Part shown: positions 35,701 through 50,019 of the stretch, piece by piece
How positions within the stretch are numbered: position 1 is the stretch's first letter
Layout: each line of letters opens with the position of its first letter
Assembly: GCF_004027225.2 (NCBI RefSeq)
Contig: NC_044277.2
Span: 91,896,283 to 91,960,282 of the forward strand
Direction of reading: 5' to 3'
Source of the DNA: Strigops habroptila
Lineage: Eukaryota > Chordata > Aves > Psittaciformes > Psittacidae
Length of the DNA stretch: 64,000 nucleotides
Notes under the pieces: generated by a model
The model's input: only the letters and a program-made list of their open reading frames with translations
Database searches by the model: none
What the model was told of the DNA's origin: nothing
Made by a program: the position numbers and the translations under genes

Positions 35701-38700
35701 GATCTGAAATAACTGCTACTATCAGCAGATTTTTAGTCCGCTTCCATATTTGCTCCTGGCATTATATGGGAAATTCCCTTCCCGCTGCCTCTTGCTTCTG
35801 TTATCCAAGCCATCAAGATTAAATGAGCAATTCCAGACCATGGGAGTGACACATTCTACAGACACCTATAATTTTGGATTCACCCAGAAAACAAAGGCAG
35901 AGTCAAGAATTAGTCACTAAATAGTACTTAATATTGAGAGTGCATTACACCTGCAACCACTGCGAGACAGCTGCCTAGCTTGAGAAACAGAAGGCAGCTT
36001 TGATCTGTAAGCACTGTAAGATTCATGGGTTCAGCTCTAGCCAGTCACCCTTCCATGATCTTGGACACGGTCATCTGACGAGTTTTGTGGGGAGACTCCC
36101 ACGCCAATCTTAGCTAGATTCTCAAGAAAGGAATAGTTTAAGACTATAAGGAAGACTTATGAGTAACTCAACCAATTATTATGGGTAGTTCTCACTACAG
36201 TTATGGATTTTTACATATAGCTGTGCCAGCACCCTTCCAGAAACTTCAGCAAAAAAAACCTGTTTCAGATAGTATTTCCTAATTCTCACTGCATAAAACA
36301 TATGACAAGCTCCATTAGCATATTAACCAAAGCATGAACATGAAATCCTGAAACAGTAGTTTAAGCCAAAACCAAGGGAAACTTAAATCTGATACTCATG
36401 AGGTACCATTGCAAGTCTCTGGGATTCCTATGCCAAATACAGAATATGCTGAAATAAACACACCCTCTCTACCCCCCTCGCCTCGATAAATTCAATTTGT
36501 TCAAAGTTACAATGGGTTAAAATTATGCCAACAGGTTTTAACACCAAGTCAGGTATCATCTGTCCTTCCACGGTCAGCATAAAGCCAGAATAAACTCTGT
36601 GCAATGTGTTCTAGCTGATTTGACAGATACAACCATGTGCCTCCTACATCTGATACCTATCGAATTAATTTTGCTGGCTGATCCAGTATAGCTCAGCTTC
36701 ATCCGCAATGGCAACAGAGCAAGAGCTAAAACTGCACTAATCAAATCCCATGCAACCCAGTCACTTGGCTCTTTCGTGCATTCTTCACATACAGTCTTCC
36801 CATTTTTTTTCCTGCATTTCTTGCCTTCTAGCCAGTTGGCTGGTACCCCCTCTCAGCACCATGTTGCCATGCTTTTACAGCAGAAATCCCTCAAAGATTT
36901 TGTTTGTTCTTATTTAAACAGATGCAATTATTTTTGCTCTTTTTTGAAGCCCGAACCTCTTCTAGAACTATAAATAAATAAAAGGTATACCTAAGAGGAT
37001 CTTCTGGAAGACAGGAAACTGACAATATTACTTCTTCCAGAAAGCTGCTTATTCAATGGCAGTGCCACCAAAACATTATCAGAGTCCTTACTGATTGCTA
37101 CAAAGAGCATTCATTCTCCTCTTTTTTTACAATGCAGTAAAGTACAGTCTTTGTGTAGTTCAACAATTGTATAGACTAAAGCATTCACCCATGAAATAAG
37201 AGAGGCAAAAATGCTTATTTAAAGCACAGCTCCCTCCTAAGAAATGTCTGACAGCTACCGAGAAGGCTGGCAGAACACTGAGCCTTGATATTTCTCCAGA
37301 TTCTAAATATTTATGTCATTACATGATTATGCTGGTTGGTTAACTTTAAGTTAATCTATTACAATTTTTTCTTCTTAACTCTCAAGGAAATGCAAGTTCT
37401 TTGCTACTTCCTTTTCCCTTCTGCTGAATCTTTTTAGAGGTATCGCTTCCCATGGCAGTAAGCCTACTTCTCATCTCTGCTGCTGCTTAAGTGGGTTATT
37501 AATGACTTCACGATAGCCTTGCTGTGCTGCTTAAAGCAGTTCTGAAATGCAATGATTCCAACTAGCATGTTTCTCATTCTGCACTCCTCCTGGAGCCCTA
37601 AAAAAGCCTGCAAATCCCAACCACAACTCTTCAATGCTTTACATTCAGTTCCCAATGATACTGTTTTTAGCTCTTACAGGGGCAATTATTTTAATTAAAG
37701 TTGAAACACAGCACTACTTCTCCCTATACTTGCCATATAAAACATTCTATTAATTGCTGGTCAACAGTCTGTTATTTGTTTAGTTTTCTTTCCCAGACCA
37801 AATTGGGCAGAAATTACAAAACAAAACCTTGAACAAGAAGTAAACCAAGACATGTTCTGTTCTGTTCCTAACACTCTGAATTTGAAAGCTGCCAGTCTTG
37901 GCCATCTTTGTTTAGACACCTCTTGTACATGGGTTTTGGTTTTTTGTTTTAAATGGTGGAGAATAAAGCAAAAATAATAAAAACAGGCAAGACCACTCAA
38001 ACTCACTACATATAGAAGAAAATGCTGAGTGAATAATGAAGTTTCTGGTTTAGAAGAAAATAGATTTAAAAGAAACTTACAAGAAACCTGTTAATACATC
38101 ATGTCATTCTGCCTGCTGAATTAATCCAATGACAGAATACTCATGTGTATGTAGAAAACATAAATCATGTCAGTTGCTGCCCCTAGAATTTCCCTCCATG
38201 GAGCTGCTGTCCCTCTTTCCCCAGTGATACCAAGAGCAAGCTTCTCTCATTGCGAAGATGCAAACACACACATGCTGCTTGAACTCTGCTCTCATCTTCC
38301 TAGATCAATAAAAGCTAACTTCTTATTTCATTTGTGTATTAAATCAAACGGAACATGTTAAACATCAGGACCTAGTCCTAAATGAAATGCGAACAGTTTG
38401 GTGGAGGCAGATCTTGTACTGCACGTCAACTCCACAAAAAAATATTGCCAGTTTCTGACATACAGTTCAAGCCCCATCTTTCACCCTTTGTAGTTTTATT
38501 AATTCATTTGGTTTAACTACAGTATTCTCACCTCTCTTCTGTCCAGAGATTTACTTTCTGTTGTGCAGTCTGTGCAGTGTAGGAGAGCCTGTCGCTGCCA
38601 TGCTGATGCTGCCTTTCTGGAGATAGCTGCTGCCGCAGCAGCTCTAACTCACGTTCATACATCAGTCGCTGCTCCTCAAGAGCACTCCGCTTCTCTTCCA

Positions 38701-41700
38701 AGTACTGCTTTTCCAAGATCTGGACCACATTTTGTACTGGGTCTAAAAAGACACAAAAAACCCCCAAAAAAACAGAGAGAGAGTAAGAAACAGAAAAGTG
38801 AGAAAATGTCATTTCAGCATCAGAGAGTACTCATTATTTACTTGCTAACAGCAATCAACATATCCCAGAGTCTTTGCAAAACAAGATAGCCATTGCCCCC
38901 CAAAACAAAAGCCAAAATAATAAATATCGCATTAAATAGACAAATCCAAAAAAGGAAAAAAAAAAAAACAGCATGCAAAGAGGCTAGAACAATGGTTAAG
39001 ACCCTCATGTTGCATATTCAGTACTGTGAAGTTATAATATGTTTCAGAATCCCAGTAGGAGAAAGAATAGATGGAAAAGGGAACAAATTAATAAGAAGAA
39101 ACAAAGCAAAATACAAGGGAAGATGATGTTAAGCAGAGGAGGAAACGACTTAAGAAAGTAAAAAGCAATTTAACTTTCTCAATTTTGGCAGAGAATTAAA
39201 CATGTTGGAGAGCTGTGGATGAAAATTTAGACAAATTGTCTGACTAGTCACGCATCGCCAACGCGCTCCACAGCACTGAAGCAGACAAAGTCCGTTCTGG
39301 TGGGAATTTCTGCTTTTAGCTTTACAAACCACACTTCATCACAGTATCAACCCAGTATCCATCCAGCTGGATACTCTATCCTGAAACAACTGCTTGTGTC
39401 AATCAGCTAGGGTTAAATCTAAATTGCATTCAAATTAAAGAAACACTACTCTGGTTTTAGGTCCAATGCCAGACTGTGCCTCTGAAAAAGCAATTCGATG
39501 AATGAGCTGCTTCTATATACTACCAGTATATATCTGCTTTATGTATGTATCTGAAAGCTCAAATATAGTAAAAAAAGTGGTTTGCAAGAGGACCAATCTA
39601 GATGAGTATCTGAGTAACAGCACATCTCCTAGCAGATTGCTGATTCTGTACATCGGAAGGGGAAAGGATGAGAGTTCCATAGTTGGAGCAACGGGTTATT
39701 AAGGGAAGAAACACTGCAGCTCTAGGACACCAGGGTTTTCAAATGCTAAAACCCTTCAGCTTTAAAATAATTGTTTGTGATACCTCTTCCATTTTGCAAA
39801 CACTGAAAAAGAGCTCCTGTGACTTTTAAGGAGGCCATTCTGCCACAAAGCCGGGAGATACATGCATCTAGACTTAACCACACTGTCCTACTTTGGAACT
39901 AGAGCTGTGTGCTCAAAAAAGCTCCCCACCTCTCTCCCCCTCAAAAAAAAAAAAAAAAATCCAACACAACCAACAACAGCAACAGCAGAAACCCACATCA
40001 GTGTGATTTAATCATAACTATCTTGCCTTCATTACCAGAACCCAGTCCTTGTGAGATTTTGTACAAGCTCTCCTGATACTACAATGCTACATGAAACAAA
40101 AACTGGGTTACTATAGCATGCAATAGAGGCTTCACACTAAAGGTTCTGTACGGTTTTCATCACTAATAATGTATGCTGGTCACTGAAACACATATATATG
40201 CCCTCCCAAAACCCACATCTCCTGTATCTTTGCAAACCAATGTAGCATTAGTATATTTAGTAATCTGTAACAACTGAGTACTAAACCCACTAATTTTGCT
40301 AAAGACAAACTAATTTTGCTAAAGACAAACTAATTTTGCTAAAGACAAACTAACTCATTGTCTGCAATTTTAACATACATGGCTTTTAACACACAAGTCA
40401 CTTCATGAAACAAATCCCTTCCTATTATAAATGTCAGAGAAGCAAACAGCATCTCCAGGGTTCTGTTATTACAGTGGGTTTGGTTTTGCCTCTCAGCAAC
40501 CTTTTTTGAAATATTAAGATTGATGTAAAGCACATCTTTATTTTTAGGAGAAAACAAACACTTCTGCAAAAGCTGCTACTTTGGCCCTAGACTTCTCCAT
40601 GGGAGAAATCACTGGCTTCACACAAAGGCATCATAAAATATCACTACAATGGTAATTATAAAGCACAAGTTTAAAATCAGTCAGTACAAATAGCAACCAA
40701 ATAGCAAAACAGTGATGCATAAGAGTGTCTTAAAATAACCAGAAATATTACATTTTAGTACATGACATTCTCAGAAAGACAGCTATTTTTAGCTTATAAA
40801 CAGACAGTGCAGCAAAAACAATTGACTGACCAAGTTCTAGACTACAAACCAAGTTATTAATGTTGAACTGCACCATCATTATTTTCCTAACTCCTACAGG
40901 TAATACCAGAATTACCTTCACATGCATAGGTTTTACTGCATAATCCCCAAAAGAGTTTTAGTTATGTGCAAGAATGGCTGAGAAATCAGGTATTACGCAG
41001 AAGACAGAGAAGAGGCATGGAAGAAATTAAAAGCCTTCTATTGTGTTTGCAAACACAGGAAATGAAACTAAGGCTGACTCATTAGGATGAGACTTTCCTA
41101 AACTGCTCAAACACCAGCTTCAAGTTCAGGGAGCAGATTTCCTTAATAAAAGTGATATCTTCAGCAACTTAGATTTACATGAACACAACCCCCACAGCAT
41201 CAAATTATACCATGGAAAATATTTTGAACAAGGTGCAAGAACCTAGTCTAAAAGTTCCCAATTTCAATGAAATCCACTACTGCTTGGGGAAGGGAGAGGA
41301 AGGGGAGGAAGTAGTTATGCTTGTATCGAAATGAAAAAGGTAAATTTACACTTCTAGAAAAGTCTTCAATTTAACTTTTGAAAGAGCTTACACAAAAAAA
41401 CCATACCTTTCACAGTGAGAAAGCAAAATATGGTGTGAATTATAAACTACCTAGTTGGAAGATGAAAAACTAAAGTCAAACTTTTCACAATTTAAAAGAA
41501 CTACAATAGTGTTTAAGTTAGATTTAAACACTACATTCCACAATTTTGGATTTCTCATGCCAAGTCAAATAAATTAGGGAAGATTCTACCCAAAGCCTGC
41601 CAAACTCACAGCAAATTCCATACAGTGTTAAAAGCCCTAAGTCTCAATCCTTTACATATTTATGTGACAAAAGTTCAGTGGCCATGAAAAGACCATTCAT

Positions 41701-44700
41701 ACGCAGTTAATCCTCTGCAAAATATTGGAATATTAACTTTGAACCAGAGGAACACACTTTCTCCATAAAATGAACAGCATTTATTCCCTTGCTGCAATGT
41801 CACTTCATTCACATCTGGAATCTGTTAATCCAGTAACAACAATGCAGAGTTAATTCATTAGGATTTCATTTAAGTTCATTTTCCTAAGCAAGCTAGAAGA
41901 AGGTTATGACACAGGCTGCTTTACTAAGTTTCATCAAAATTCCCACCCTGAGCTGTAACAGTTTTGTTTGCTTAAATGAAAAGCTCCATAATCTAATCAC
42001 ATTGTTTTCTTAACCACTGCACAGCATACAAGAATAAAGTAAACTTCTCTGCTGCATTCCGTGTTTGACCAGCATCACGAATTAGCAGTACAAAGCTGAT
42101 CTGACAGAATCCCACAAAGAAAGTGAACATGCTGAAGGGAAGAAAGAATCTGGATGTTTTCTTTAGAGCTGTTTCCAAAGTTACACATTTTCCTCAGAGC
42201 TTCTTTGGAGCCGGATGCAGTATGTGACACTGTTGTACTGGTTACATGCCATAAAAACAAATGTGTTTGCGCCCTGGAGAAGCTAGGCTATTTATTTAAA
42301 GAGGGTTACTGTTCTCAAATAGATCAAGGGGGGTGGGAGGAGAATAATAAAAATCCCCCCAAACCTCCAAAAAACCCCCAAACCCTCTTGTTTCGAGCTA
42401 TACCAATACATGCCTGTAAAACAATTATCTAATCAAATATTTAAAATATGCCTTTATTCTCCCCCTATAGTTTCTCCAGTAGAATTAACCGTCATCAGTT
42501 ATTTAGTTATTTCTTCTTCCTTACCCATATCTATTTTTCATTTCATGGAAGAATAAATAATGGTATCGTAACAAAGCTGCTTTACTTCTTACCTAACAAA
42601 CTGGAAGCCTATCAGAAAAAAAATTATTTTTAGCTATGCCATTGAGAAGAACAGAACCTGGAAGTACTACCTAGCTTTGATTCAAAAGACCAGCCTATGA
42701 CCGTCACAGCCACTTGTTTTGTCAGGGTTTTATTATCACTTACTACTCCAACTTAGTTAAGCAACAAGCTTCTTATTGCGTCTGCTGCTCCCCTTATGTG
42801 GGAGGGAGCAGAAGAGACAACAAGCAGAATAATTGGGTTATGATGCTTCTGAAACTGTGTGACATGGATGACTGCTAACATTTGCTGTGCATTAGGGAGG
42901 AAAGAGCCCTAATGAAACATCAACGTCTGTACTGTTCTTGAGCAAAGGCAGAAAACCACCAAGACAAAAACTGGCCTGGACCACATCAAAAAAGCCTACT
43001 GAACTAAAATGTAAAGACACTTGAAATATTGGGAAGAATCATTTCAATCATGATATGATAGATACCAACACATGAAAACTCCATAAAAATGTGACTCCCT
43101 GGTCAAATAACACTGACTTTTTGTAGACTGCTACAGTTTAGTCAAACCCCCGGTTAGTGACAAGCAGATCAAGCATCAATTAATGCTTTCAAATTTCTCC
43201 AGCAGTCTCATGCATGAGCCAATCGAGTTCAAAACCTTTGTCCCAGTTTTGGCACAGATACGGGATGGTTTGAGGCCTTAAAACAGGCAACAGAATCTTC
43301 AGGAGGGATGACAACACTGAAGACCACCAGGATGGCAGATTCATCTGAAATTCGTCTCCTGGTATGAGTGAACCATAACAAGAATATTTCTGTTATCAAA
43401 CAGTTAATTTCACATCAATTTAAATGGCCTAACCCTGTAACTCAGACAAGCAATCCCATTAAACTGTAAAAAACCTGACAACTATTGCTTAGAGCATCAA
43501 GCATATGAAACCATCATGCTGTACTCAACAGCAAAACAGAGAAAGTTAAAGAATAAGAGGAGACCAAGAAAAAAGTAAATACTGTATTTCAACAAGTAAG
43601 CCACAGCAAACAATGGAAATACTGCAAAGATATGAAGAAAGGAGAACAAAGGACAGTAGAATACCATCTACTGTGTCATCTTGGTTAACAGCCAAAACTC
43701 AAGGCATTTGCCTCTCAAATTTTGTCTATTAAAAAACCTGTACAAAGCATTTAGTAGTTTACCAAGCTCTTCAGCATTTCTTCATACCCTATCATATGAA
43801 CTATAACTTGCCTCCTGGAAATCATGACAACGCCATATAGTTTTTTATAGACCATACCATGATTTTATATAGAATGTAAATTATTATACTGTCCAAAAAA
43901 AGCATCACAATAGGTTTTAACACAGATGAAATAAAATACTGAGAGTGATCAAGCATTAAAAATAGCGCTAGTTGATGTTTTGACTATCAGTTTGTTATTG
44001 TTTCTGTGTTTTTCTACGAAGGTTAAAATGGTGTCAGTAATATTTGATACAAAAGGATGAAACTAATTGAGCCGTGTCTGAGCACCCTTTTGTTTGCAGT
44101 AACTTGTAAACCCAAGAGGTTAGAGGGAACTGGATGATGATTTGACAGGCATATGATTACAACTCAGCTGCACTATAAAGGACAGTGGATGCAGAGATAC
44201 AATTGTGTGTCAGGGCACAAACCAACTACTAATTTGTGCATACGTTGTTATATATATGTATGTATGTATCTACATGTACATATATTTTACACTGTTTCTG
44301 TAAAGTATCTTTTTCTGAAAAAGCTTCAATGGAGAAAGTATACCACTTATTTTTACCCAGAAATTAAGTTCCAGGCTGAACTTGTTAGACAATGCAAAAG
44401 AGCATTTTTATCTGGCAATTGCCTTACCATTACTATTCAGTGTCTTCATAATAACTTCCATTTGTGCAAACTCATAGTTGTAGTCTGGTTCTGAAGAAGC
44501 TTCACTAGCTGCATCCAGATCATGCTCTCCTAATGATGTTTCCTTCTCAGGGTCTTTCAGCCAATCTCGTCGTTTCCTCTTTGGTAAATTGATTCTGTGT
44601 AAAAATTGAAATTCAGTTTCTAAAAATGTTTATGCAGAGCAGTGGAAGAAAAAGAAAAAAAAAACAACACAAAACCAGGCTGAAAGTAAAGAGGCTGGAA

Positions 44701-47700
44701 TATAAATATCAACTATTACCTAAAAAAGTGGTTGTTTCCCCATAATATTCTATCTCCATGCCATAACTGAGTGACAGAACATACCAGTGCACCATTTACA
44801 CAGGATCTGAAAAAAAAAAATAAAATATACAATTTCAGTGAAATCCTAAAAATAGAAGGTGGAAAACTACCCACAAGATCTATGTTTCTCCCATCTACAG
44901 ACAGTGATTTGTATCATATGATGCACAAATCTGACAGATTCTCATTAAAGAAATCAACAGGAAAGATGCCATTCTGATTTCTACTGTCAGAACTGAGCAC
45001 AAAGCACCCTTCCCCTCTAGCTTTGGCTGGTACAACTCTTCAGTAAACACACAGACAGGGTTGCTTTTAATTACACGGTTTTCTTTAAATGCCCATGTCT
45101 CAAACTGGGTCACTGCCTGTTTCTTATAAACAGTCTGTAAACTTGGATGCATGTGAATCCTGTTGATAAAGCTACCCAAGACACAAGTTAGCCAACAGAG
45201 AGTTGTAAAACATACCGTTAACATACTCTGCATCCAAGCGTAAGAAAAGACCCTTAGATCCAAGTTTCATTCTTTCAACAAATGGAGTCTATTATTAACA
45301 AGGGTCTATTTTTGTGAACATCTGGTATACTGCTATATTTGTATTTAAGTCTCTTTGTATTTAAGTTTCAATCACAAAACGGGAAAAACGGAGCTGTTGA
45401 ACTTTTGCATATGGAAGTCACAAAGCAGAACATTTTATTTGAAAGGAAAAAAAAAGTAAAATAAAGCCTTTTCAGATGGAGCATTCTGAATTCAGCTGTC
45501 TCTCTCAAGTAAATCAACACAAACATGCACATTTGACTTAAAGCCAGATTTTCATTTATTTTATTTTTTTTTTTACAATGAAATCCTGGTAACTAAATCT
45601 CTGTTGACACTCGGATCTTAAGAACAGCTACTTAAGCATTGCAGATCAGGCACGAGTAAAACAAAATATGTTTTTTTCCACTGACTTGTGCCTTTGTTCT
45701 TGCCAGTCAAAATGACTGATTTCCAGTACAGTAACTCTATCACCACAAGTCTGAACCCCATCTGTTTGGAATTTTGTACTGCAGGCTGCAGAAGAAAAAT
45801 ACAAACGCTAAGAGGTATTTTACTGAAGGTACAGCAAAAGAGATCAGATTTTTTAAAAGATGTCTCTCAAATCTTTGTTTCTCATTCAAATACTTATATA
45901 TACATTATTTAGATATTCAAGATTTCAGATAAGCAGTATGACTACTAAATAGAACAAAGGTACTGCTTATCACATGCCATTGGAGATGAAGTGACAGACA
46001 TTTACAATTCCACCCAAGAAGCCACAGTGCCCCCAAAATGAAAAATTAAAATACAGAAATAGAAACAAAAGGAGAAACGTGACTTCGCCCTGCATATTTA
46101 TGAGGCACAACAGTAATTAGATTTAGAAAATAAAGATCTTCAGATCTTCACAAACCTCTTTCTCACAAAATGCTGGGCTTTATAACAGAAACTATTCATG
46201 AGGCACAATTTACCCTCTCCCATAAAGACACAGCTCACTATCCCATTCCACAGGTCGGGATAGCCAGCAGCATCTCAGTGATCTCATTGCCACCCAAGAT
46301 ACAGACAAGCAATGGTCCCTCATTCTTATTGGATACTTTCTTGTGATGGTTTATTCTGACCCAAATCACTGATAGCCTGTTACGCTACAGAGTAGGTGGG
46401 TGGGTGTGTACACATGTGGGGAAATCTCAGTTTTACTACTCAGTTTCACTTCTGAGTATCTAAGTCACCTATACTGAAGCTACTCATTGATCAGAACACA
46501 AGATGTTTCTGACTATTGAAAATAAAAATGCATGCAAGTTATTTTCTGGTAAAGACAAGCAAACACTTCACTGGAAAGTGCTGATCTTCCTTACCTTGCA
46601 TTCTCTTTTGGTGTGAGTGTAACTTCTCCATCTAAAGCAACATCAATCTCACAGTGTTCTGGTTGGATTCCTATACCAAAGAGCTGTATATCCTGAGAGG
46701 TATCTGCACCAACTCTTGTGTGATCCTAGAAAATAAGCTGTTACTAAGAGACAAGTAAACTATCACTGTTTATATAACTAAGAAAATATTAGCTAAAGCA
46801 TTGAGACTACACAATCTACATGCTCTCCTTTGCTAAGCACTTCTGTCGAGCAGAAATGGTGCCACAGCAGATTTGAAGACTGTAAAGGTCACACAGAAAA
46901 GTGTTCTTCTGCTCTGCACTTTATTTTCCTATGTTTTTAAATAAAGCAGACTAAAACAGTTGACACAAAAATTGCTATTTAAAAATACTCTCAAACTATG
47001 CTTGCATACAAGCAATAAATGCAAACAGTAAAGAAAACCAGCCATATCATATAGGCATAGATGAGGACAACATGGATAGTAAAATAAGGTGCACAGAGCT
47101 GGCTGCTTTTCAGAAAATAGCTAACAGCAACTCAACTAAACATACTGATCTCTACATAATTCCAAGTCATATTGCAAATTCTACTGAAATACTGGACTTT
47201 GCTGCTGTTGGAGAATTGTGATTTGCTACTGTTCAAATACAGAACCCTATCTTGGCAGAAAAGTAATTATAAAAATAGATAGGATAGTCTTTCATATCTT
47301 ACTCACAAGGAGCTCACGTCTTCTTACAAACTCACTAGGTTTGTATTTGACACTATTTCACTTGGACATGAAACTACGCTAAACAGAATGGTATGAAAGC
47401 TAGTGGCGCTAGGAAAATACATTTCTGTAAATTTTTACCAGTGCTTTTTTCCCCCTCTTTCTCTTAAGGTTTTCTGTCATGGAAAACTATGTTTACTCTT
47501 ACTGATTATTACTAAACATCATCTCTTTATGATTAACTCATTAAGTATTTAAAGCAATCCTCAGTTCACTATCAAAAGGAAGCATCTAACATGAGGCTCT
47601 CAAAGTTCAGCCCAAAAGGCGATTCTACCCGCATATTGCCTGGAAGAGCTAGAATTTATCTCAACACTAGCACGCATTGAGCACTTCTCCCATTGTTGGC

Positions 47701-49965
47701 AATCAGGAGATCAATTAGGAAAACAATGAACCTGGGAAACCCATCCTATTTTGCTGCAACTAGTCTAAAAAAAAATCTAAATTTACCCTGAGTAACAAAT
47801 TGAGCCAGAAATTCAAAACAAGAAAGAAGTGTCCTTTCATTCCGCACAAACATCCTGTTTGCATTCTTACCTTTAAGTAGTAAACCAAAAGCTCATTGAG
47901 TGCAGGGTCTGCATTCAGATTCACCAGGTAACACTTGTCATCCCCAACCTTAATACCAGAAGACTCAAGGGAAATTCCCATACTCTCTAACTGTCTTTGC
48001 CTCTCCTGCAAGCACAAAAATAGGTTAATCTTGCCTGCTAGAACACATAGAGACAAGTACAGCAAGTAAATGAAAGCAGACCAACTAAAGCTGAAGGTGC
48101 ACATGCTGAGCACATACTCTGTACGTCACTACCAGAAACAGAACTTAAGACATTGGTCGAGTACCATAAGCTGAATAGAGTTTATTTTTACACATCAACA
48201 ATAAAAAGTTAGATCTAATCCTCAAACATCTGCTTCCCTAAATCGAAACTTACCTGAGTAGCCCTATTGATTTTATTAGAGCTACTCATAAGTAACACAA
48301 TGTGGCTTTGAAACTCTATGTTAATTAAAAACTAGTCTCAGTTGCAATTACTTCAAAGATAATCACAGTCATAGATCATTTAGAATATAGCATGCCCCAA
48401 TTTAGGTTTATTCATTTGCAGTATTTTTATTAATCCAGCTAAAGCATCTACTTGCTCACACATATTTTGCTTTGCTGCAGTTTGGGGATTGGGGTTTTTT
48501 GTTTGCCTGGTTGGGTCTGGTTCCACCCCCACACCTTTTTTTCTTTTCTTTTCTCTTTTATTTTTATTTAAACAGTGGTTGCACCAGACGTTGCTTTTGG
48601 AATACTAGGATTAGAAAGGGAAACCAACAATACTTTTCTCCAAGCTATACATGGTGGAAATTATGTAAAAGTACACTAGAATCTGGAAGTCTTATTTTAA
48701 GTACAATATATTTAAGTACAATAATAATGAACAATCTCTAGTGAATACACATAAACATTTTCTTTCTCTGGCTGAGAAGTCACTAAAAGGAAGAGCAACA
48801 AATACCACCCAAAATTCTGATCCTTTTGTAATTCTTCATTTTCCTAGCCACTTCAAGGGAAACATGCCCAAGACCCCACTGTGGCCTTATAAATAAATGA
48901 GCTGTTTCATTTTAAAAGCAAGTATTAGTTTTTATCAATGATATCATGACTCAACTACACTTATTCTAATAAAATTTCACCTTAAAAAAAAAAAAAAAAT
49001 TCAACCAAAAAACCCCCCCGAAACAAAAACCAAACAAAAAACCCCACCACAAAACCCAAACAACAACAATAAAACCCACAAAAACCAACCCCAAACAAAC
49101 AAGCAACGGAAAAGACAAAAATCCAGAGGAATTTTAAAGAGCTGGTGGGAAAGACAGCACAGTCCACTAAAGCTCATGAAATTCAGCTGACTTGCACTAT
49201 ATGAGGATGTGGCCTTTCCTCCTCATAATTTCTGAAATACCTGTGCAATTTCTTCTGTCTTCCTTAGTTTTTCTTCCCAGGTGACTGTTAGTTCTTTTAT
49301 TAGTTTTTCAGATTCTTCCAATTTCTCCTTCAGTTCTGGTGCCTTCATGGCCTAAAAGATAGAAATTAAAACCCTCAGCTAAAACCCTCAGCTACTCTAC
49401 CACTGCAACATCTGCTTCCACAAGGAAACAGAACACAGCAACATAATGTGAAATGCAGCACGTATAGATTTCAACTCTATCCCCAGGTTTTTCATGGCAG
49501 ATGATGAAGAAACAGGTCACTTGCAAAGGAAGAGGAAGGAATCAACCTATAATGGGTACAAATGTGAAACTGCTGAAAATTGACATAGCTCCAGAGGCTA
49601 ATGGAACCAACAAAATCTCTGGGCCTGGCCACTCAAGCTTCAGTGTCTGTATAAAAATATCTAAGTATTTTAAAACTTTAAGTCTCAGCTGTCTGAAGTT
49701 CAACTGTAAAGTCTTTCTTCTAACAGTAGTTTCAAACACAAATTCCTCTCGATATTTAGCCTTCCATTCTATCTTTGTTTCATAAGTGTTCCTAGAGTTC
49801 CATTAAAGTTTTCAGACTGACCCTGCTGATGACCTTTGAAGGAAGGCATGCTCTGGAGGTAATGACAGGCTTCTCATTTCACAACAGGAAACAAAAGCAA
49901 AGGGCTTGAACACATCCAGGCTGGCTGGCTCTACGTAACTGTTTTTAACAGAAGGTGTAAGAGGA

Positions 49966-50019
<54 letters not shown>

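Larger units (their letters stand above)
38743..44427 (-). other. KIF13A: KIF13A intron, 5.7 kb
   Basis: Holds a 3 x 20-bp tandem repeat (40291-40350), a 17-A run followed by A/C-rich sequence (about 39943-39995) and another A/C tract (42346-42387). No exon or long transposon was recognised. Confidence 0.75.
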
